Shown here: piece by piece, positions 6,812 to 6,847 of the stretch | Layout of the letters: each line of letters begins with the position of its first letter | How positions within the stretch are numbered: the first letter of the stretch is position 1 | Origin: Bacteroidales bacterium | GTDB taxonomy: Bacteria; Bacteroidota; Bacteroidia; Bacteroidales; UBA7960 | Assembly: GCA_007122505.1 (NCBI GenBank) | Contig: SKTQ01000308.1 | Span: 1 to 6,847 of the forward strand | Length of the DNA stretch: 6,847 nucleotides | Direction: 5' to 3' | The notes under the pieces: model-generated | What the model was told of the DNA's origin: nothing | Seen by the model: the letters and a program-made list of their open reading frames with translations, nothing else | The model's database searches: none | Translations under genes and position numbers: made by a program

Positions 6812-6847
6812 CCTGTTTTCCGGATAGGACACCCATTTATAAACAAA

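Overview
This window looks like a chromosomal segment from a member of the Bacteroidota, probably an environmental or anaerobic lineage. Four things point that way: an outer-membrane beta-barrel protein of the type abundant in that phylum, a perfect Bacteroidota -7 promoter box (TAnnTTTG) upstream of the second gene, A-rich leaders without clear Shine-Dalgarno sequences, and protein sequences of Bacteroidota character. The genus cannot be named from this sequence alone.

Layout, all on the + strand. Bases 1-376 are an AT-rich non-coding leader with a possible promoter, a short ATTAG repeat and small hairpins. Bases 377-1063 encode a secreted outer-membrane beta-barrel protein with acidic loops. 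It is followed by a very clear intrinsic terminator (1194-1239), which separates it from the metabolic genes. Bases 1362-2981 (iorA) and 3074-3661 (iorB) encode the two subunits of indolepyruvate:ferredoxin oxidoreductase. Bases 3797-6682 encode the full-length, single-chain glycine dehydrogenase (decarboxylating), gcvP. The window ends with a 65-base imperfect palindrome (6741-6805) built from CTTTGTG/CACAAAG heptamers. It resembles a dispersed intergenic repeat and may also terminate gcvP transcription.

Functionally, IorAB oxidatively decarboxylates aryl pyruvates made by transamination of aromatic amino acids, giving aryl-acyl-CoA, CO2 and reduced ferredoxin; it can also run in reverse to make aromatic amino acids. 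GcvP decarboxylates glycine as the first step of the glycine cleavage system. Both are amino-acid catabolic enzymes that release CO2 and pass reducing equivalents on. They are co-oriented, but the 135-base gap leaves a shared transcript unproven. The other glycine cleavage genes (gcvT, gcvH, lpd) are not in the window.

I see no new defence, mobile or CRISPR-like system. The points most worth a second look are an IorA that lacks the usual C-terminal two-cluster ferredoxin module yet keeps four cysteines suited to a single proximal [4Fe-4S] cluster, and the heptamer-built palindrome at the right end.
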